Shown: positions 18,626 through 27,344 of the stretch, piece after piece
Layout: every line of letters starts with the position of its first letter
How positions within the stretch are numbered: position 1 is the first letter of the stretch
Assembly: GCF_002811475.1 (NCBI RefSeq)
Contig: NZ_NPDL01000006.1
Span: 62,001-126,000 of the forward strand
Source of the DNA: Leptospira hartskeerlii
GTDB lineage: Bacteria > Spirochaetota > Leptospiria > Leptospirales > Leptospiraceae
Length of the DNA stretch: 64,000 nt
Direction of reading: 5' to 3'
Made by a program: the position numbers and the translations under genes
The notes under the pieces: generated by a model
The model's database searches: none
The model's input: the letters and a program-made list of their open reading frames with translations, nothing else
Told to the model about the DNA's origin: nothing

Positions 18626-18663
18626 AAAGGCGTCGCTTAAAATTGTCGAGCGGCGCCTTTTTT
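18626..18663 (+). terminator. Rho-independent terminator after LruC-domain gene
   Basis: AAAGGCGTCGCT (18626-18637) pairs with AGCGGCGCCTTT (18649-18660) over a 12-base stem with one G-U pair and an 11-base loop. It ends in a run of six T. It lies 36 bases after the stop and only 10 bases before the next start codon. Confidence 0.88.
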
Positions 18664-18673
18664 ATTAAAGCGA

Positions 18674-20026
18674 ATGGAAAACTGGATCTTTATAGGCAAA
18701 CCAATCTCTGCAATCCTTGCCGCATGGTTTTATTGGGACTTTTACCGTAGGACCTACTACTCCGGACAGGGGAGCACATTCACAACATTTGCATTTTTTT
18801 ATGGGATGATCGCAACTGGGATCGCTCTTGCTTGGGAAGTCGGAGTATTCGATCTATTCGAAAATTATTCCGCATTCTCTAAAGCAATGCTCGTAGGGGC
18901 CATTCCGGAAGAGACTTCCAAAGCAATCCTTATATTTCTATTTTTAAAACAGGTAAAAAATTCCTCCAACCTTGCGGATGGATTATATTTCGGTCTGACC
19001 TTAGGAGCATCCTTCGGTTGTATTGAGAATGTATTCTATTCTTTTAAACTGGACTTTTGGCAGGGTTTACTTAGAGCGGGGACTTCCTTGCCGTTACATA
19101 CTTTTTCTGGAGGTATATTAGGATTTTTTATTTTAAAATTCCTGCAAACAAGAAAGGGAAATCTATCCGGCCTTGATCTTATTTCTACATTTTCCTTTTT
19201 AGTGACTCTTCACGGGTTTTATAACTTATTACTCATACGAGGAGGATTAGAAACAGTTTATATTCCCTTAATCCTAGGCCTTTCGTTTTTGACCTTAGAA
19301 TTACTCGTAGTCCAAGCAGAAGTAACTCTACCATTCGAGTTATTGCAGGCAGAAAATCTGTATGTGGATGATTATTCCATGATCCGCAAATTTTCCAGAT
19401 ATGATTCTTGGTTAAGAGCTGCTCAATCCAAAGAGAATATAAAAGAAATTCCTTTATTAAGAGATCTTTCTACGATTAGATCATTTATCTCAGTAATCCT
19501 ATTCGGAGTTCCTATCTTTTGTCTGAACTTTTATCTATTCGTTCCGGAATGGATCCCATACTATCTGGCAAATATTAGCTCTTTAGAATTTATCACGTTA
19601 TTCATGGAATATCCTGCTTGGTTAGGATTTTTATTCCTGCTTAGAGGTATGATCAACCCTTCTTTCTTCAGAGAAAGAATTTTGAAAATCCCATTATTTC
19701 TTTCCGTAAACTTGGGACCACAAGGAGATGAGGAACCGAGCCTAGCCTATTCTCTATCCAGAAAAGGTTTTTATTCTCCTGTGATCAGAGAGCCGGAACT
19801 AAATAAAGAAACCACTGTTTCCTTCTATATAGCCGGAAGAAATTTCGAGAAGATACCTGTAGTTCCGGTTTGGAAAAACTTCAGACCGGAAGATCCAAAT
19901 CATGAAAGTGGCGCATTGTATAGATTCCCTAAAATCCCTTGGAGACTTTTAGCCTGGAGATGGTTTATCAGGATAAAACAACAATACAGAAATACATTAG
20001 ATGCGTTTTCCGGTACGAAAACTTAA
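18674..20026 (+). CDS. PrsW-family intramembrane metalloprotease with extra C-terminal region
   Basis: The first 220 residues of this 450-residue protein are polytopic and carry the PrsW/M82 marks: IPEETSKA (EExxK, about residue 80), FGCIENVFY (Glu about 118), LPLHTFSGG (His about 141) and TLHGFYN (His about 181). These form the zinc site of the site-1 protease that in Bacillus cleaves the anti-sigma factor RsiW. The second half has two more membrane segments and a soluble domain I cannot place (RKGFYSPVIREPELN, FEKIPVVPVWKNF). Length is about twice that of plain PrsW. It starts right behind a terminator and overlaps the convergent HAD gene by 30 bases. Confidence 0.82.
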   Translation: MENWIFIGKPISAILAAWFYWDFYRRTYYSGQGSTFTTFAFFYGMIATGIALAWEVGVFDLFENYSAFSKAMLVGAIPEETSKAILIFLFLKQVKNSSNLADGLYFGLTLGASFGCIENVFYSFKLDFWQGLLRAGTSLPLHTFSGGILGFFILKFLQTRKGNLSGLDLISTFSFLVTLHGFYNLLLIRGGLETVYIPLILGLSFLTLELLVVQAEVTLPFELLQAENLYVDDYSMIRKFSRYDSWLRAAQSKENIKEIPLLRDLSTIRSFISVILFGVPIFCLNFYLFVPEWIPYYLANISSLEFITLFMEYPAWLGFLFLLRGMINPSFFRERILKIPLFLSVNLGPQGDEEPSLAYSLSRKGFYSPVIREPELNKETTVSFYIAGRNFEKIPVVPVWKNFRPEDPNHESGALYRFPKIPWRLLAWRWFIRIKQQYRNTLDAFSGTKT

Positions 20027-20683
20027 AACTGCAGAAAGAACAGAAAGATCATCTGAATAATCCCGAAATACATGATGTATGTTCTGATCCTTCCATTCGG
20101 AATGAAGTTTTGGATCTTCTGTAATACCAATAAATTCCAAACCTAAGTTTCGTGCGGTTTTGGAATCCCAAATCCCGTCTCCAAAACAAATCGTCTTGGA
20201 AAAACTTTTAGAATACTTTTTACTGGATTCTTCCACTGCGGACTGAACGATGGATTCCCTTTCATAAAAAGAAGAAGCCGTTGCAAGAGGTACATCCAGA
20301 GGAAGACCGCAGTCTTTTAATTTTAAGAATGCAGGTTCATAAAAAGATCCAGTTGCGTATGCAAAAGGAATCATTGCAGACCTCAGTTTCTCTAAAAAGA
20401 TTTTTGCCCCTGAAATTTCCGAAATTCCTTTTTGAAATTTCTCTTTTATATTTTGGGCCAACTCTTCTTCGAATTTTTTAGAGACCTTTTCATCCCAATC
20501 TGATTTAAAAGATGTATAAATCTCTTTGAATATATTCGAATCTGTATGATGTTTATATTCTTTTATTTCGGAACCTAAACCAGGCAGTCCGAAAGAAATC
20601 AAAACTTCATGGAAAGCTTTTCTGTGCAAAGAAACAGTATCCGTTAAGGTTCCATCTATATCAAATACGACTAAAACAGACAT
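19997..20683 (-). CDS. HAD-superfamily hydrolase (phosphoglycolate phosphatase/beta-PGM-like)
   Basis: This 228-residue protein starts with VVFDIDGTLTDT, holding the nucleophile Asp8 and acid/base Asp10. An alpha-helical cap (about 15-90) follows, then FAYATGSFY as motif II and a late KTICFGDGIWDSKTARNLG acidic motif IV. Members remove phosphate from small sugars or act as phosphomutases; the substrate cannot be predicted. Its 3' end overlaps the convergent PrsW-like gene. It lies 7 bases downstream of the O-antigen-ligase-like gene on the same strand, suggesting co-transcription. Confidence 0.88.
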   Translation of the reverse strand: MSVLVVFDIDGTLTDTVSLHRKAFHEVLISFGLPGLGSEIKEYKHHTDSNIFKEIYTSFKSDWDEKVSKKFEEELAQNIKEKFQKGISEISGAKIFLEKLRSAMIPFAYATGSFYEPAFLKLKDCGLPLDVPLATASSFYERESIVQSAVEESSKKYSKSFSKTICFGDGIWDSKTARNLGLEFIGITEDPKLHSEWKDQNIHHVFRDYSDDLSVLSAVLSFRTGKRI

Positions 20684-20690
20684 TTAAGTT

Positions 20691-22742
20691 TTAACGGATA
20701 CGATTGAGCCCGTCAAAATCATCTGTTCCGATATAGAACTCGGAAGGCCCAGCTTGGTACCAAGAAATCCTCATCACCTTTGCGGTTAATGTTTTCGCTC
20801 CTGCAGGAACTCCTAAGCCTACTTGGTTTACTGTAGCAGTCAAAGGAGTGCTTCTGGATTGTAATTCCACACCATTCTGATCGGAGAATATCCAACGGAT
20901 ATACACTGGCTTTCCAGATTTAGGAGCCTCATCCAAAGCAATACGTAGACTGATATTTCCTTTATCGCCCAAGATCCAAGAAGTTCCTGAACGGAAAGAA
21001 TGATATCTTCCCCCAGCCTTCTCTTGGAATTTTGCCTTTGCGGAAAGTTGATAGGTTTTTCTTTCTTCGTATCTGAATTCAGGACCTTGCAATTGGGAAG
21101 ATTGTCGAATAAACGCTTTCGCAGTCAGTCCCAAACCGAATAACAAACAAACAAGATTGAATGCCGGAACCATCCACCATTTAGGCAGGGTTCGAGTAGA
21201 AGGTCCGGATGCGCTTAAAAGCCATATTAAAAGAAAACCTAATATACCTGCGCCGCTTGTCCAAGGCTCATAGAATGTAACCGGAAAGAATAGAAGTGGC
21301 AGAAACCAATAAGAAGTCCTTGTAAAAGATTCCAAGCCTACCCAGGCAAAGAATAGAAGGAAGAATAAGATCCCACCCTCTGAAAGTAAGAATACCCAAG
21401 AAGTTAATGCAAAGTCTTGGGTCCCATTTGGAGAATAAGCTCCTCTAGGTCCTGATTCGATCCAATGCAGAGCAAATCCGCCGAATCCTTGTCCGAATAC
21501 CGGGGCTTCTTTGAACCAGTTCCATGCCGATAATGTCTGGACCCAACCGTCCTTCCAGAAAATTTCCAACATTTTGGAAACCGTTTTGCCCTTAGTCCAT
21601 GCGTTAGACGCATCTTCTCTGATCAATTGCCAAGGAGTAAACGCCCAATCCATTCCACCTATAAAATACACTCCTACCAAAACGGAGATAGTCCCAAGCA
21701 CAACGAATGGAATAAAAGAATATTTCCAGATAGGATTTCTGAATCCTCTTTGGTAAGTAAGCCCTATGACTAAAGCGGTTTGGAAAATAATCAAAAGCCA
21801 ATAACCGGAACTTTGGTATTTCCCCGCCAGTCCCAGTGCAATAAACACAGCAACACTTAATAAAACTCGAGAAGAGATTCGCCAATTCCGGCTATGGATC
21901 TGGTAGAAGAAAAATCCGAATAGGATCGGCATTCCTATTCCAAAAGAAGCAGCATCCGGGAAGAATGCGGAGACTCCGAATGTTTCTGCGTTTCCTGCGG
22001 TAAAAGGAAAATCAGTAGAAGGTGCGAGCCCCTGGATCGCACCTAAAATTAAATTTCCAGTAAAACCTGCAGTGATCCCTGTTCTCCAATGTTTTCCTGG
22101 TGGATCCGTATCATGAGAACTTGTTTCTTCCGCGAAGAAGTATAAGAATGCTGATAACCAAGAACCTATACTGTCCAAGCTCAATGCGAACGCATACTTA
22201 GAAGAGATCCCTGCAGAATATTCAGTATCTTGCAAGATCCAAGAAGTCAAAGGATCTGTTCCGAAATAGGCAAGCAGCCTATCCAGAAGTAAAAACGATG
22301 CCAAGATTACAAATGCAGTTCTAGGATTTTTAGTGAACTCAAGAGAGTTCTTATAAGGACGGTTTATATAAAAATATCTTAATACAGGGTCGTCGTCGTT
22401 TGCAGGATGCCCGTAAAAAGTGGAGATATATTGGCGTAAAAATATCCCGAAAATCGCTCCTGCAAATAGAGCGGATAAATATAAATACCCGCCTTCTCCA
22501 TAGAGCAATAATCCAGGAGAAAGTAACGCGAATGCTGCGGTGAACATTCTACCGGACTTTCTATGATGAAGATTGGGAAGTAATCCAGCCAGGAATTGGA
22601 TCCATACAATTCCAAGGTTCCCATCCGGATCCCTGACTACAAGTGTCCAACGCAGCAATAGGTAGGACAGGATCACTGTTAAGATCAGTGTAAGAAAGGT
22701 AGGAGTTTTAAGAGGCCTCAATCGGGCGAAAAGATTTGGCAC
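20691..22742 (-). CDS. O-antigen ligase/Wzy-like polytopic membrane protein
   Basis: This 683-residue protein has about 12 hydrophobic segments. A large periplasmic loop contains WFKEAPVFGQGFGGFALHWIESG and then TQDFALTSWVFLLSEGGILFF, the layout of the Wzy_C/O-antigen-ligase domain (P.fGqGfG followed by His and a late membrane helix). The C-terminal 130 residues are soluble and beta-rich (FRSGTSWILGDKGNIS), an unusual extra domain that may bind sugar. It would ligate or polymerise a surface glycan at the periplasmic face. Its neighbours are a HAD phosphatase downstream and the DksA-like gene upstream. Whether it serves the glycan of the 4969-14636 block is inference. Confidence 0.78.
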   Translation of the reverse strand: MPNLFARLRPLKTPTFLTLILTVILSYLLLRWTLVVRDPDGNLGIVWIQFLAGLLPNLHHRKSGRMFTAAFALLSPGLLLYGEGGYLYLSALFAGAIFGIFLRQYISTFYGHPANDDDPVLRYFYINRPYKNSLEFTKNPRTAFVILASFLLLDRLLAYFGTDPLTSWILQDTEYSAGISSKYAFALSLDSIGSWLSAFLYFFAEETSSHDTDPPGKHWRTGITAGFTGNLILGAIQGLAPSTDFPFTAGNAETFGVSAFFPDAASFGIGMPILFGFFFYQIHSRNWRISSRVLLSVAVFIALGLAGKYQSSGYWLLIIFQTALVIGLTYQRGFRNPIWKYSFIPFVVLGTISVLVGVYFIGGMDWAFTPWQLIREDASNAWTKGKTVSKMLEIFWKDGWVQTLSAWNWFKEAPVFGQGFGGFALHWIESGPRGAYSPNGTQDFALTSWVFLLSEGGILFFLLFFAWVGLESFTRTSYWFLPLLFFPVTFYEPWTSGAGILGFLLIWLLSASGPSTRTLPKWWMVPAFNLVCLLFGLGLTAKAFIRQSSQLQGPEFRYEERKTYQLSAKAKFQEKAGGRYHSFRSGTSWILGDKGNISLRIALDEAPKSGKPVYIRWIFSDQNGVELQSRSTPLTATVNQVGLGVPAGAKTLTAKVMRISWYQAGPSEFYIGTDDFDGLNRIR

Positions 22743-22815
22743 GAATTGGAAATGCTCGCCGAAAACGAGTAGATTTCAATCCAAAAAAATAGGCTAAATG
22801 TGTCGGCGCGGAGAA

Positions 22816-23268
22816 TTAATCGTCAAGAGAATCTGGATCAGACGGAATTTTATAGGTCCCGGTCAGCGTTGCCGAAAGTGGACCTTTTTTGCCGGAAGCC
22901 TTATGTTTGGAAACAGCCTCGGCATATTCTACAGTATAGCGAGTCCAAGGGATCGCCTTTAATCTGGCTAAAGGAATTTTTTTGCCGGTCCCCTCGCAAA
23001 TGCCATAGGAACCGTCCTCGATTTTCTCGAGAGCCACGTCGATTTCTCGGATGGTCTCGATCTCTGACTCGGTTAAAACGGAACTCAACATCTCTTCATT
23101 GATTTCCGACGCGATATCTGCGATATCTCCCATTTCTTTCAGGCCGGAAGGTTTGCTATTATCTTCCCACTTCGCATACTTCTCCAATAGAGAGTTTTTT
23201 CTCTCTAAAAGAAGGTCCGATATTTCACTCAGGACCTTTTTATCGTATGCAGCTTTTTTAGTCACCAT
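22816..23268 (-). CDS. DksA/TraR-family protein with degenerate zinc finger
   Basis: This 150-residue protein has a coiled-coil region with GDIADIASEIN at its tip, keeping the DxxDxA acidic motif (residues 48-53) that DksA inserts into the RNA polymerase secondary channel. The zinc-finger region reads YGICEGTGKKIPLARLKAIP and then RYTVEYAE. Of the four finger cysteines only Cys91 remains; the others are Thr94, Thr and Tyr. Zinc-independent DksA paralogues with reduced cysteines are known. It may act as a transcription factor with ppGpp in zinc-poor conditions; that is inference. It lies 11 bases after rpmG and is probably co-transcribed with it. Confidence 0.87.
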   Translation of the reverse strand: MVTKKAAYDKKVLSEISDLLLERKNSLLEKYAKWEDNSKPSGLKEMGDIADIASEINEEMLSSVLTESEIETIREIDVALEKIEDGSYGICEGTGKKIPLARLKAIPWTRYTVEYAEAVSKHKASGKKGPLSATLTGTYKIPSDPDSLDD

Positions 23269-23279
23269 CTGATTTGGAA

Positions 23280-23432
23280 TTATACCTTAGATTCCTTATG
23301 TTCGACGTGGGCACGGCAAAATTTACAGAATTTTTTCGTTACCAACTTCTCGGATTTCGCCTTTTTGTTCTTGGTCTGGAAGTAAGAATTTTTCTTACAA
23401 ACCTGGCAAGAAAGCTTAATGATCTCTCTCAT
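23280..23432 (-). CDS. rpmG: 50S ribosomal protein L33
   Basis: A 50-residue frame begins MREIIKLSCQVCKKNSYF and ends VEHKESKV. It has the two CxxC pairs of zinc-binding (C+) L33, CQVC at residues 9-12 and CKFC at 36-39, within the usual length. It belongs to the 50S subunit near the E site. The gene is preceded by 125 bases without a gene and followed after 11 bases by the DksA-like gene. It does not neighbour the secE/nusG genes here, although rpmG often does. Confidence 0.95.
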   Translation of the reverse strand: MREIIKLSCQVCKKNSYFQTKNKKAKSEKLVTKKFCKFCRAHVEHKESKV

Positions 23433-23535
23433 AACGGATGATACTCTTAGCTAAGATTGGTCTGAACTGGAATTTACCGAGTTTAGGCCAAAATAATGGC
23501 CGCTCAGTTTACACTATTCGGACTGATTATGCTAT

Positions 23536-23574
23536 AAAAAAAAAGAACAGCCAAAAATCAAGGAAGATCGGCTG
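23536..23574 (-). terminator. Terminator at the end of the BASS transporter gene
   Basis: On the minus strand CAGCC and GGCTG form a short stem with an inner ATC/GAT pairing, followed after two bases by C and nine T. It starts inside the last codons of the transporter gene and separates it from rpmG. Confidence 0.65.
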
Positions 23575-24523
23575 AAATCGGCGAATTTTCCCTTTCTTCC
23601 TGCGGAATGGACCTTCTCCAGATCCCGGCCAGAACACTTCCGATCAAAGAATGCACAAAACTGGAAATTGCAGCCGGAATCGCCACCAAAGGGTCGGAAA
23701 AATTGTTCCGGGACAGAACCGCACCCAATCCGCTGTTCTGCATCCCCACTTCGATGGAAACTGTGCGAGCGCATACAAAAGATTTGGTCCCAAAATAAGC
23801 CGCCCAATACCCAAAAAAATATCCGGAGATATGAAGTAAAAATACGGAAGAAATTAAATGAAATCCGGAACGGATCACTGCTTCTTTTCCGGAACCTATG
23901 ATGGAGGCGACAATCAATGTGATCAGGATAACTGCGATCAAAGGAGAAACGATTTTCACCTTCTCCGCAAATTTAGGAGTATAACGATTTAATAAAATTC
24001 CTAGGATCACGGGAAGGATCACCACTTGGACCGTATCAAAAAATAGACCGGAAGCGTTTGCACCCACACTATTTCCCACTAAAAACAAGGTGAGAACCGG
24101 AGTCATGATCACTGATAGAACTGTTGAGATCGCAGTCATCGTAACTGATAACGCCAAGTCCCCTCTTGCCAAAAAGGAAACCACGTTAGAGGCGACTCCT
24201 CCCGGGCAACAGGAAACTACAATAATCCCGACAGCTAAAGGAGCAGGAAGTTGGAAGAAGTTCCCCAAGAACCAACCAGTCAAAGGCATTATCGTGTACT
24301 GACCGATCACACCGATTAGGATTGGCTTAGGAGCTTTGAATACTCTGGTAAAATCTTCTGTTCTTAGGCTGATACCCATTCCTAACATGGTCAGTCCTAA
24401 ACTATAAGTGATCCAAGGTCCTTTAAATCCGTGGAGAACAGATGGAAAAAACCAACTGAATGTCACACCGCAGATGACCCAGAGTGGAAATAATAAGGCT
24501 GCCTTTTCGAAGAGAGAAGCCAA
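23558..24523 (-). CDS. Bile acid:sodium symporter (BASS/SBF) family transporter
   Basis: This 321-residue protein has nine to ten hydrophobic segments and the BASS features GMGISLRTEDF, CCPGGVASNVVSFLARGDLALSV (crossover region that binds sodium) and the C-terminal EVGMQNSGLGAVL. Members carry organic anions such as pantoate, pyruvate, keto acids or bile acids with sodium, so the name does not fix the substrate. It sits 4 bases after a class V aminotransferase gene, suggesting the two are co-transcribed. A terminator overlaps its end. Confidence 0.93.
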   Translation of the reverse strand: MASLFEKAALLFPLWVICGVTFSWFFPSVLHGFKGPWITYSLGLTMLGMGISLRTEDFTRVFKAPKPILIGVIGQYTIMPLTGWFLGNFFQLPAPLAVGIIVVSCCPGGVASNVVSFLARGDLALSVTMTAISTVLSVIMTPVLTLFLVGNSVGANASGLFFDTVQVVILPVILGILLNRYTPKFAEKVKIVSPLIAVILITLIVASIIGSGKEAVIRSGFHLISSVFLLHISGYFFGYWAAYFGTKSFVCARTVSIEVGMQNSGLGAVLSRNNFSDPLVAIPAAISSFVHSLIGSVLAGIWRRSIPQEERENSPISADLP

Positions 24524-24527
24524 GTTC

Positions 24528-25673
24528 TTATCTCGAAACTAGATCCACTACTCTGTCCAATTGTTCCTTGGCCAGGTAAATATGAGGAGAGAACCGAACC
24601 CTTCCCAAACGAAGTGCACACATGACTCCATTTTTCTTAAGATTGGAAACTACGTTTTCCATGGAGAGTCCTTCTTTTTCTGCGACTACGATCCCTGTTT
24701 TAAAATCCGGAAAATGGTCAGAAGCAAGTTTCCAACCCGCATCCCTCAGTTTATCTGAAAGATAATCCGCTAGCTCATAGATCCTTTCCATAGAATTATG
24801 AAAACCTACTTTATGAAGCATTTCTAATGTGGATTGAAAATAGACCCAATCTATAAAATTCACTGTGGAAATTTCGTAACGATCCGTACCTTTTAGTTCT
24901 TCTCTATAAGGTAAATAGACCTCGTCGTTTACCACGGAGCCGGTGCCCTTGAAAGGAAAATTTAGGCCTTCTAATTTCTCTTTGGCAATGTATAAAACTC
25001 CAAGTCCTAAAGGCCCGAGTAACCATTTCCACGCGGGGAAAGCCATATAAGAAATTCCCATTTCTCTAGGTCTTACTGGAAGAAGTCCCACTCCTTGGGC
25101 TCCATCCAAAACGAACTCGATTCCTTTCTCTGCGAGCAAACTCCCGATTTCTTCTAATGGGAAAGGCATTCCGGTGCACCAATGTACTGCAGAGAGACTC
25201 ACTACTTTTACGTCAGGAGTAATGGAGGATTTTAAGTTTTCTAAAAATCCATCCGGAGTTTCTGCCATTGGCACAAAAGAAATGGAAACTCCTTTTTCCT
25301 TCCAATGTTCCCAAGGATAAATATTAGAAGGATATTCGTTTTCCAGAAGAAGGATGCGGTCTCCGCTTTTTAGTTTCAGACCCAGGGAAATAAATCCAAT
25401 CCCTTCGTTGGTATGGTGAATTAGAGAAAGTTCTTCTGCTTCTACGCCTAATAGTTCCGCAAGAATAGTGCGGATCGCTTTTTTAACGGTTGGGTATTTG
25501 CGCACTTCCGTGCTACCGCCTCGTGCAGCATAGCCTTGCAGATATTCATTGACTGCATGTAAGGTGTCCGTATTTGCGGGAGTGGTCCCACAATTGTTTA
25601 ACCAGATCATTTCCCGGTTTACCGGGTACAAATGTTGTATTTTGGTCCAATCCGGACTAGGATTCGTTTTCAT
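24528..25673 (-). CDS. Class V aminotransferase-fold PLP enzyme
   Basis: This 381-residue enzyme shows IWLNNCGTTPAN at the start, TNEGIGFISLGL as the PLP-phosphate region, SAVHWCTGMPFPLEEI, the Asp motif FVLDGAQGVGLLPV and the PLP-binding Lys at about residue 215 in AWKWLLGPLG. This is the isopenicillin-N-epimerase/cysteine-desulfurase-like branch of class V. No cysteine-bearing active-site loop typical of IscS/SufS is seen, so a desulfurase role is less likely. The real substrate is unknown. It precedes the BASS transporter by 4 bases. Confidence 0.86.
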   Translation of the reverse strand: MKTNPSPDWTKIQHLYPVNREMIWLNNCGTTPANTDTLHAVNEYLQGYAARGGSTEVRKYPTVKKAIRTILAELLGVEAEELSLIHHTNEGIGFISLGLKLKSGDRILLLENEYPSNIYPWEHWKEKGVSISFVPMAETPDGFLENLKSSITPDVKVVSLSAVHWCTGMPFPLEEIGSLLAEKGIEFVLDGAQGVGLLPVRPREMGISYMAFPAWKWLLGPLGLGVLYIAKEKLEGLNFPFKGTGSVVNDEVYLPYREELKGTDRYEISTVNFIDWVYFQSTLEMLHKVGFHNSMERIYELADYLSDKLRDAGWKLASDHFPDFKTGIVVAEKEGLSMENVVSNLKKNGVMCALRLGRVRFSPHIYLAKEQLDRVVDLVSR

Positions 25674-25766
25674 CTCGAGGCCAGATTGGATCTATCCGTC
25701 CGAGGGAAAACTTCTTTTTTAAGACCTTCTTCCAAAAGGTTTAAGCTTCTCCGAGCGGCCAAAGAT

Positions 25767-25798
25767 AAAACCGGGAATCGGATGTTTCCCGGTTTTTT
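25767..25798. terminator. Bidirectional-looking terminator after ferritin-like gene
   Basis: AAAACCGGGAA (25767-25777) and TTCCCGGTTTT (25786-25796) form an 11-bp stem with an 8-base loop, flanked by an A-run on one side and a T-run on the other. It follows the ferritin-like gene stop by 6 bases on the minus strand. Confidence 0.88.
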
Positions 25799-25803
25799 AG
25801 TTC

Positions 25804-26544
25804 TTACTTTTTCTTTTTGGCAGCTGACTTTTTCTTGGGAGCAGCTTTTTTAGGGGCAGGTTTTTTCTTAGCTACTACTTTTGCTTTTTTAGGGGCAGCC
25901 TTCTTCACTGCCTTTTTAGCCGCAGCTTTTTTGACAGGCTTAGAAGGTTTTAATCCTTTTGAGCTCTTACCATTAGGTTTGGAATTTCCTACTGCCTTTG
26001 CTACTTCTTCCGCTTGTTCGTCCCAAAAGTATGCGCCTCCCGCAGAGCGAGTCTGGTCGAATGTATTCAACTCAGCTTCCAACAAGGATTGGTAATTATG
26101 GCTATAATCCATTAGTTTAGAAAACAATAGTTTAATATTCGAATCTTCGAATTTAGTGGTAAGCTTTTCGTAGAATGCTACTGAATTCTCCGCTTCTCTG
26201 ATCGCTAGTTCGAGAGCCTCGTGAGCATCTTTGGATCCGGAACCTGTAATTGTACGTTCCACCTTATTCATGATCTTTTGGATTGTGGTTTGGTGGAATT
26301 TATGGATGGCGGCCAATTGTTTTAAGTTCGGAAGTTCCGCACCTTCTGCCACTCGATAGATCTCTTGGATAAATTTGATATGTTCATCCACTTCCTCTGC
26401 GAGTTTTTCGAATAATTCCCTAGTTCTTCCCGGAGGGAGTTTTTCGTACGTATCCATGTAAAATTCGAAGTAGTCCTTCTCGTGCTGGATCGCAGCTGCA
26501 ACAGCTTCCAAAAATGTAGTTTCTTTTAAAGGTTTAATACTCAT
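25804..26544 (-). CDS. Ferritin-like protein with histone-H1-like Lys/Ala tail
   Basis: The first 170 residues of this 246-residue protein form a four-helix ferritin/rubrerythrin-like bundle. Likely di-iron ligands are Glu in IQHEKDYFEF (about 22), the EEVDEH pair (ExxH), Glu in AIREAENS, and Asp/His in MDYSHNY. From about residue 187 to the end the protein is almost only Lys, Ala and Pro (KKAAAKKAVKKAAPKK type), like histone H1 or bacterial HC1 tails. It probably binds DNA by this tail while the body handles iron or oxidants; that is inference from the architecture. A sigma70-like promoter lies directly upstream and a strong terminator behind, so it is monocistronic. Confidence 0.85.
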   Translation of the reverse strand: MSIKPLKETTFLEAVAAAIQHEKDYFEFYMDTYEKLPPGRTRELFEKLAEEVDEHIKFIQEIYRVAEGAELPNLKQLAAIHKFHQTTIQKIMNKVERTITGSGSKDAHEALELAIREAENSVAFYEKLTTKFEDSNIKLLFSKLMDYSHNYQSLLEAELNTFDQTRSAGGAYFWDEQAEEVAKAVGNSKPNGKSSKGLKPSKPVKKAAAKKAVKKAAPKKAKVVAKKKPAPKKAAPKKKSAAKKKK

Positions 26545-26566
26545 TCTGCATACTCCGGTCGCGACA

Positions 26567-26594
26567 ATTCTAGAGGATTTTCAAGTTGGTTCAA
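26567..26594 (-). promoter_or_regulatory. Predicted sigma70 promoter of ferritin-like gene
   Basis: On the minus strand TTGAAC and TAGAAT are 16 bases apart, with the expected start of RNA about 16 bases before the ATG and GGAG in between. Read by eye only. Confidence 0.5.
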
Positions 26595-26611
26595 TAATAA
26601 TTTTTTCTATT

Positions 26612-27241
26612 TTATTCCTCTTCTTCTTGGGAAAGATAGATTAAAAATTGAGCTAAATAATAAGTCGACATGACCCAAACTCCATGGAACGGAAGTTTGT
26701 TCGGAGTGAATTGTCCTAGTGCGATGATAGAATCGGAAATGATAAAACTGATCGCTCCTAAAATTCCTAATAATCGATCTCTGGCAGAGACTTCGCGAGC
26801 TGCGGATCTCCAACCCATTACACAAATTGCGGAGACGTAAACCGCAACTGGAATGGTTAACGCGGGCGCGATCCCGGGAAGAAGCCAATAAAAATAAGAA
26901 GTACCAAAGATCACATAAGGAATTAGCCTTAAAAAATGTACTGGATTACCCCAAGAAAAGCTAACGGAATATGCTACCTGAGCGATTAAGAAACTGCCCA
27001 AACCGAAAACAAAATATTTGTCCGGGAAAGCCAGGATCGTATCTCCTCCAAGCGAAAATACCAAACCGATCCCGAGCCAAATTCCGGCACGAGTTGTCCA
27101 TTTTCCTTCTCCTACACTTAACGCGATTAAATATAAAATGGGAACAATTTTGGAAATCAAACGAAGCAGAAATATGTCGGAACCTAAAAATAGAACTCCC
27201 AAATGAACAAGGGCCAAAATCGGGAATATAATATAAATCAT
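26612..27241 (-). CDS. YhhN-family (TMEM86/lysoplasmalogenase-like) membrane protein
   Basis: This 209-residue protein has about eight hydrophobic segments and the family's polar motifs inside the membrane: GLVFSLGGDTILAF, FISDSIIALGQF and MSTYYLAQFLIY. The animal relative TMEM86B hydrolyses lysoplasmalogens at the vinyl-ether bond. Function in bacteria is poorly known, so only the family is assigned. It lies upstream of the ferritin-like gene on the same strand with a 67-base spacer that carries that gene's promoter, and it diverges from the TerC gene. Confidence 0.87.
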   Translation of the reverse strand: MIYIIFPILALVHLGVLFLGSDIFLLRLISKIVPILYLIALSVGEGKWTTRAGIWLGIGLVFSLGGDTILAFPDKYFVFGLGSFLIAQVAYSVSFSWGNPVHFLRLIPYVIFGTSYFYWLLPGIAPALTIPVAVYVSAICVMGWRSAAREVSARDRLLGILGAISFIISDSIIALGQFTPNKLPFHGVWVMSTYYLAQFLIYLSQEEEE

Positions 27242-27344
27242 TCAGAGCTCCTAATCTCAAAACACCCGGCGATTTGGGATTGTCTTCCAGATCAAACCGA
27301 GGAACCTGTCTTTCAAAGGCCCAAATAGGGCCTCGGAAGCTGCG

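Noticed and set aside
23279..23284. Perfect TATAAT on the minus strand between rpmG and the DksA-like gene
   Set aside because: There is no usable -35 and it would start RNA almost at the ATG, giving a leaderless message; likely chance in AT-rich DNA.
25817..26095. Open frame of 92 residues on the plus strand, Ala/Phe-rich
   Set aside because: It is the antisense of the Lys/Ala tail of the ferritin-like gene and carries no independent signal.
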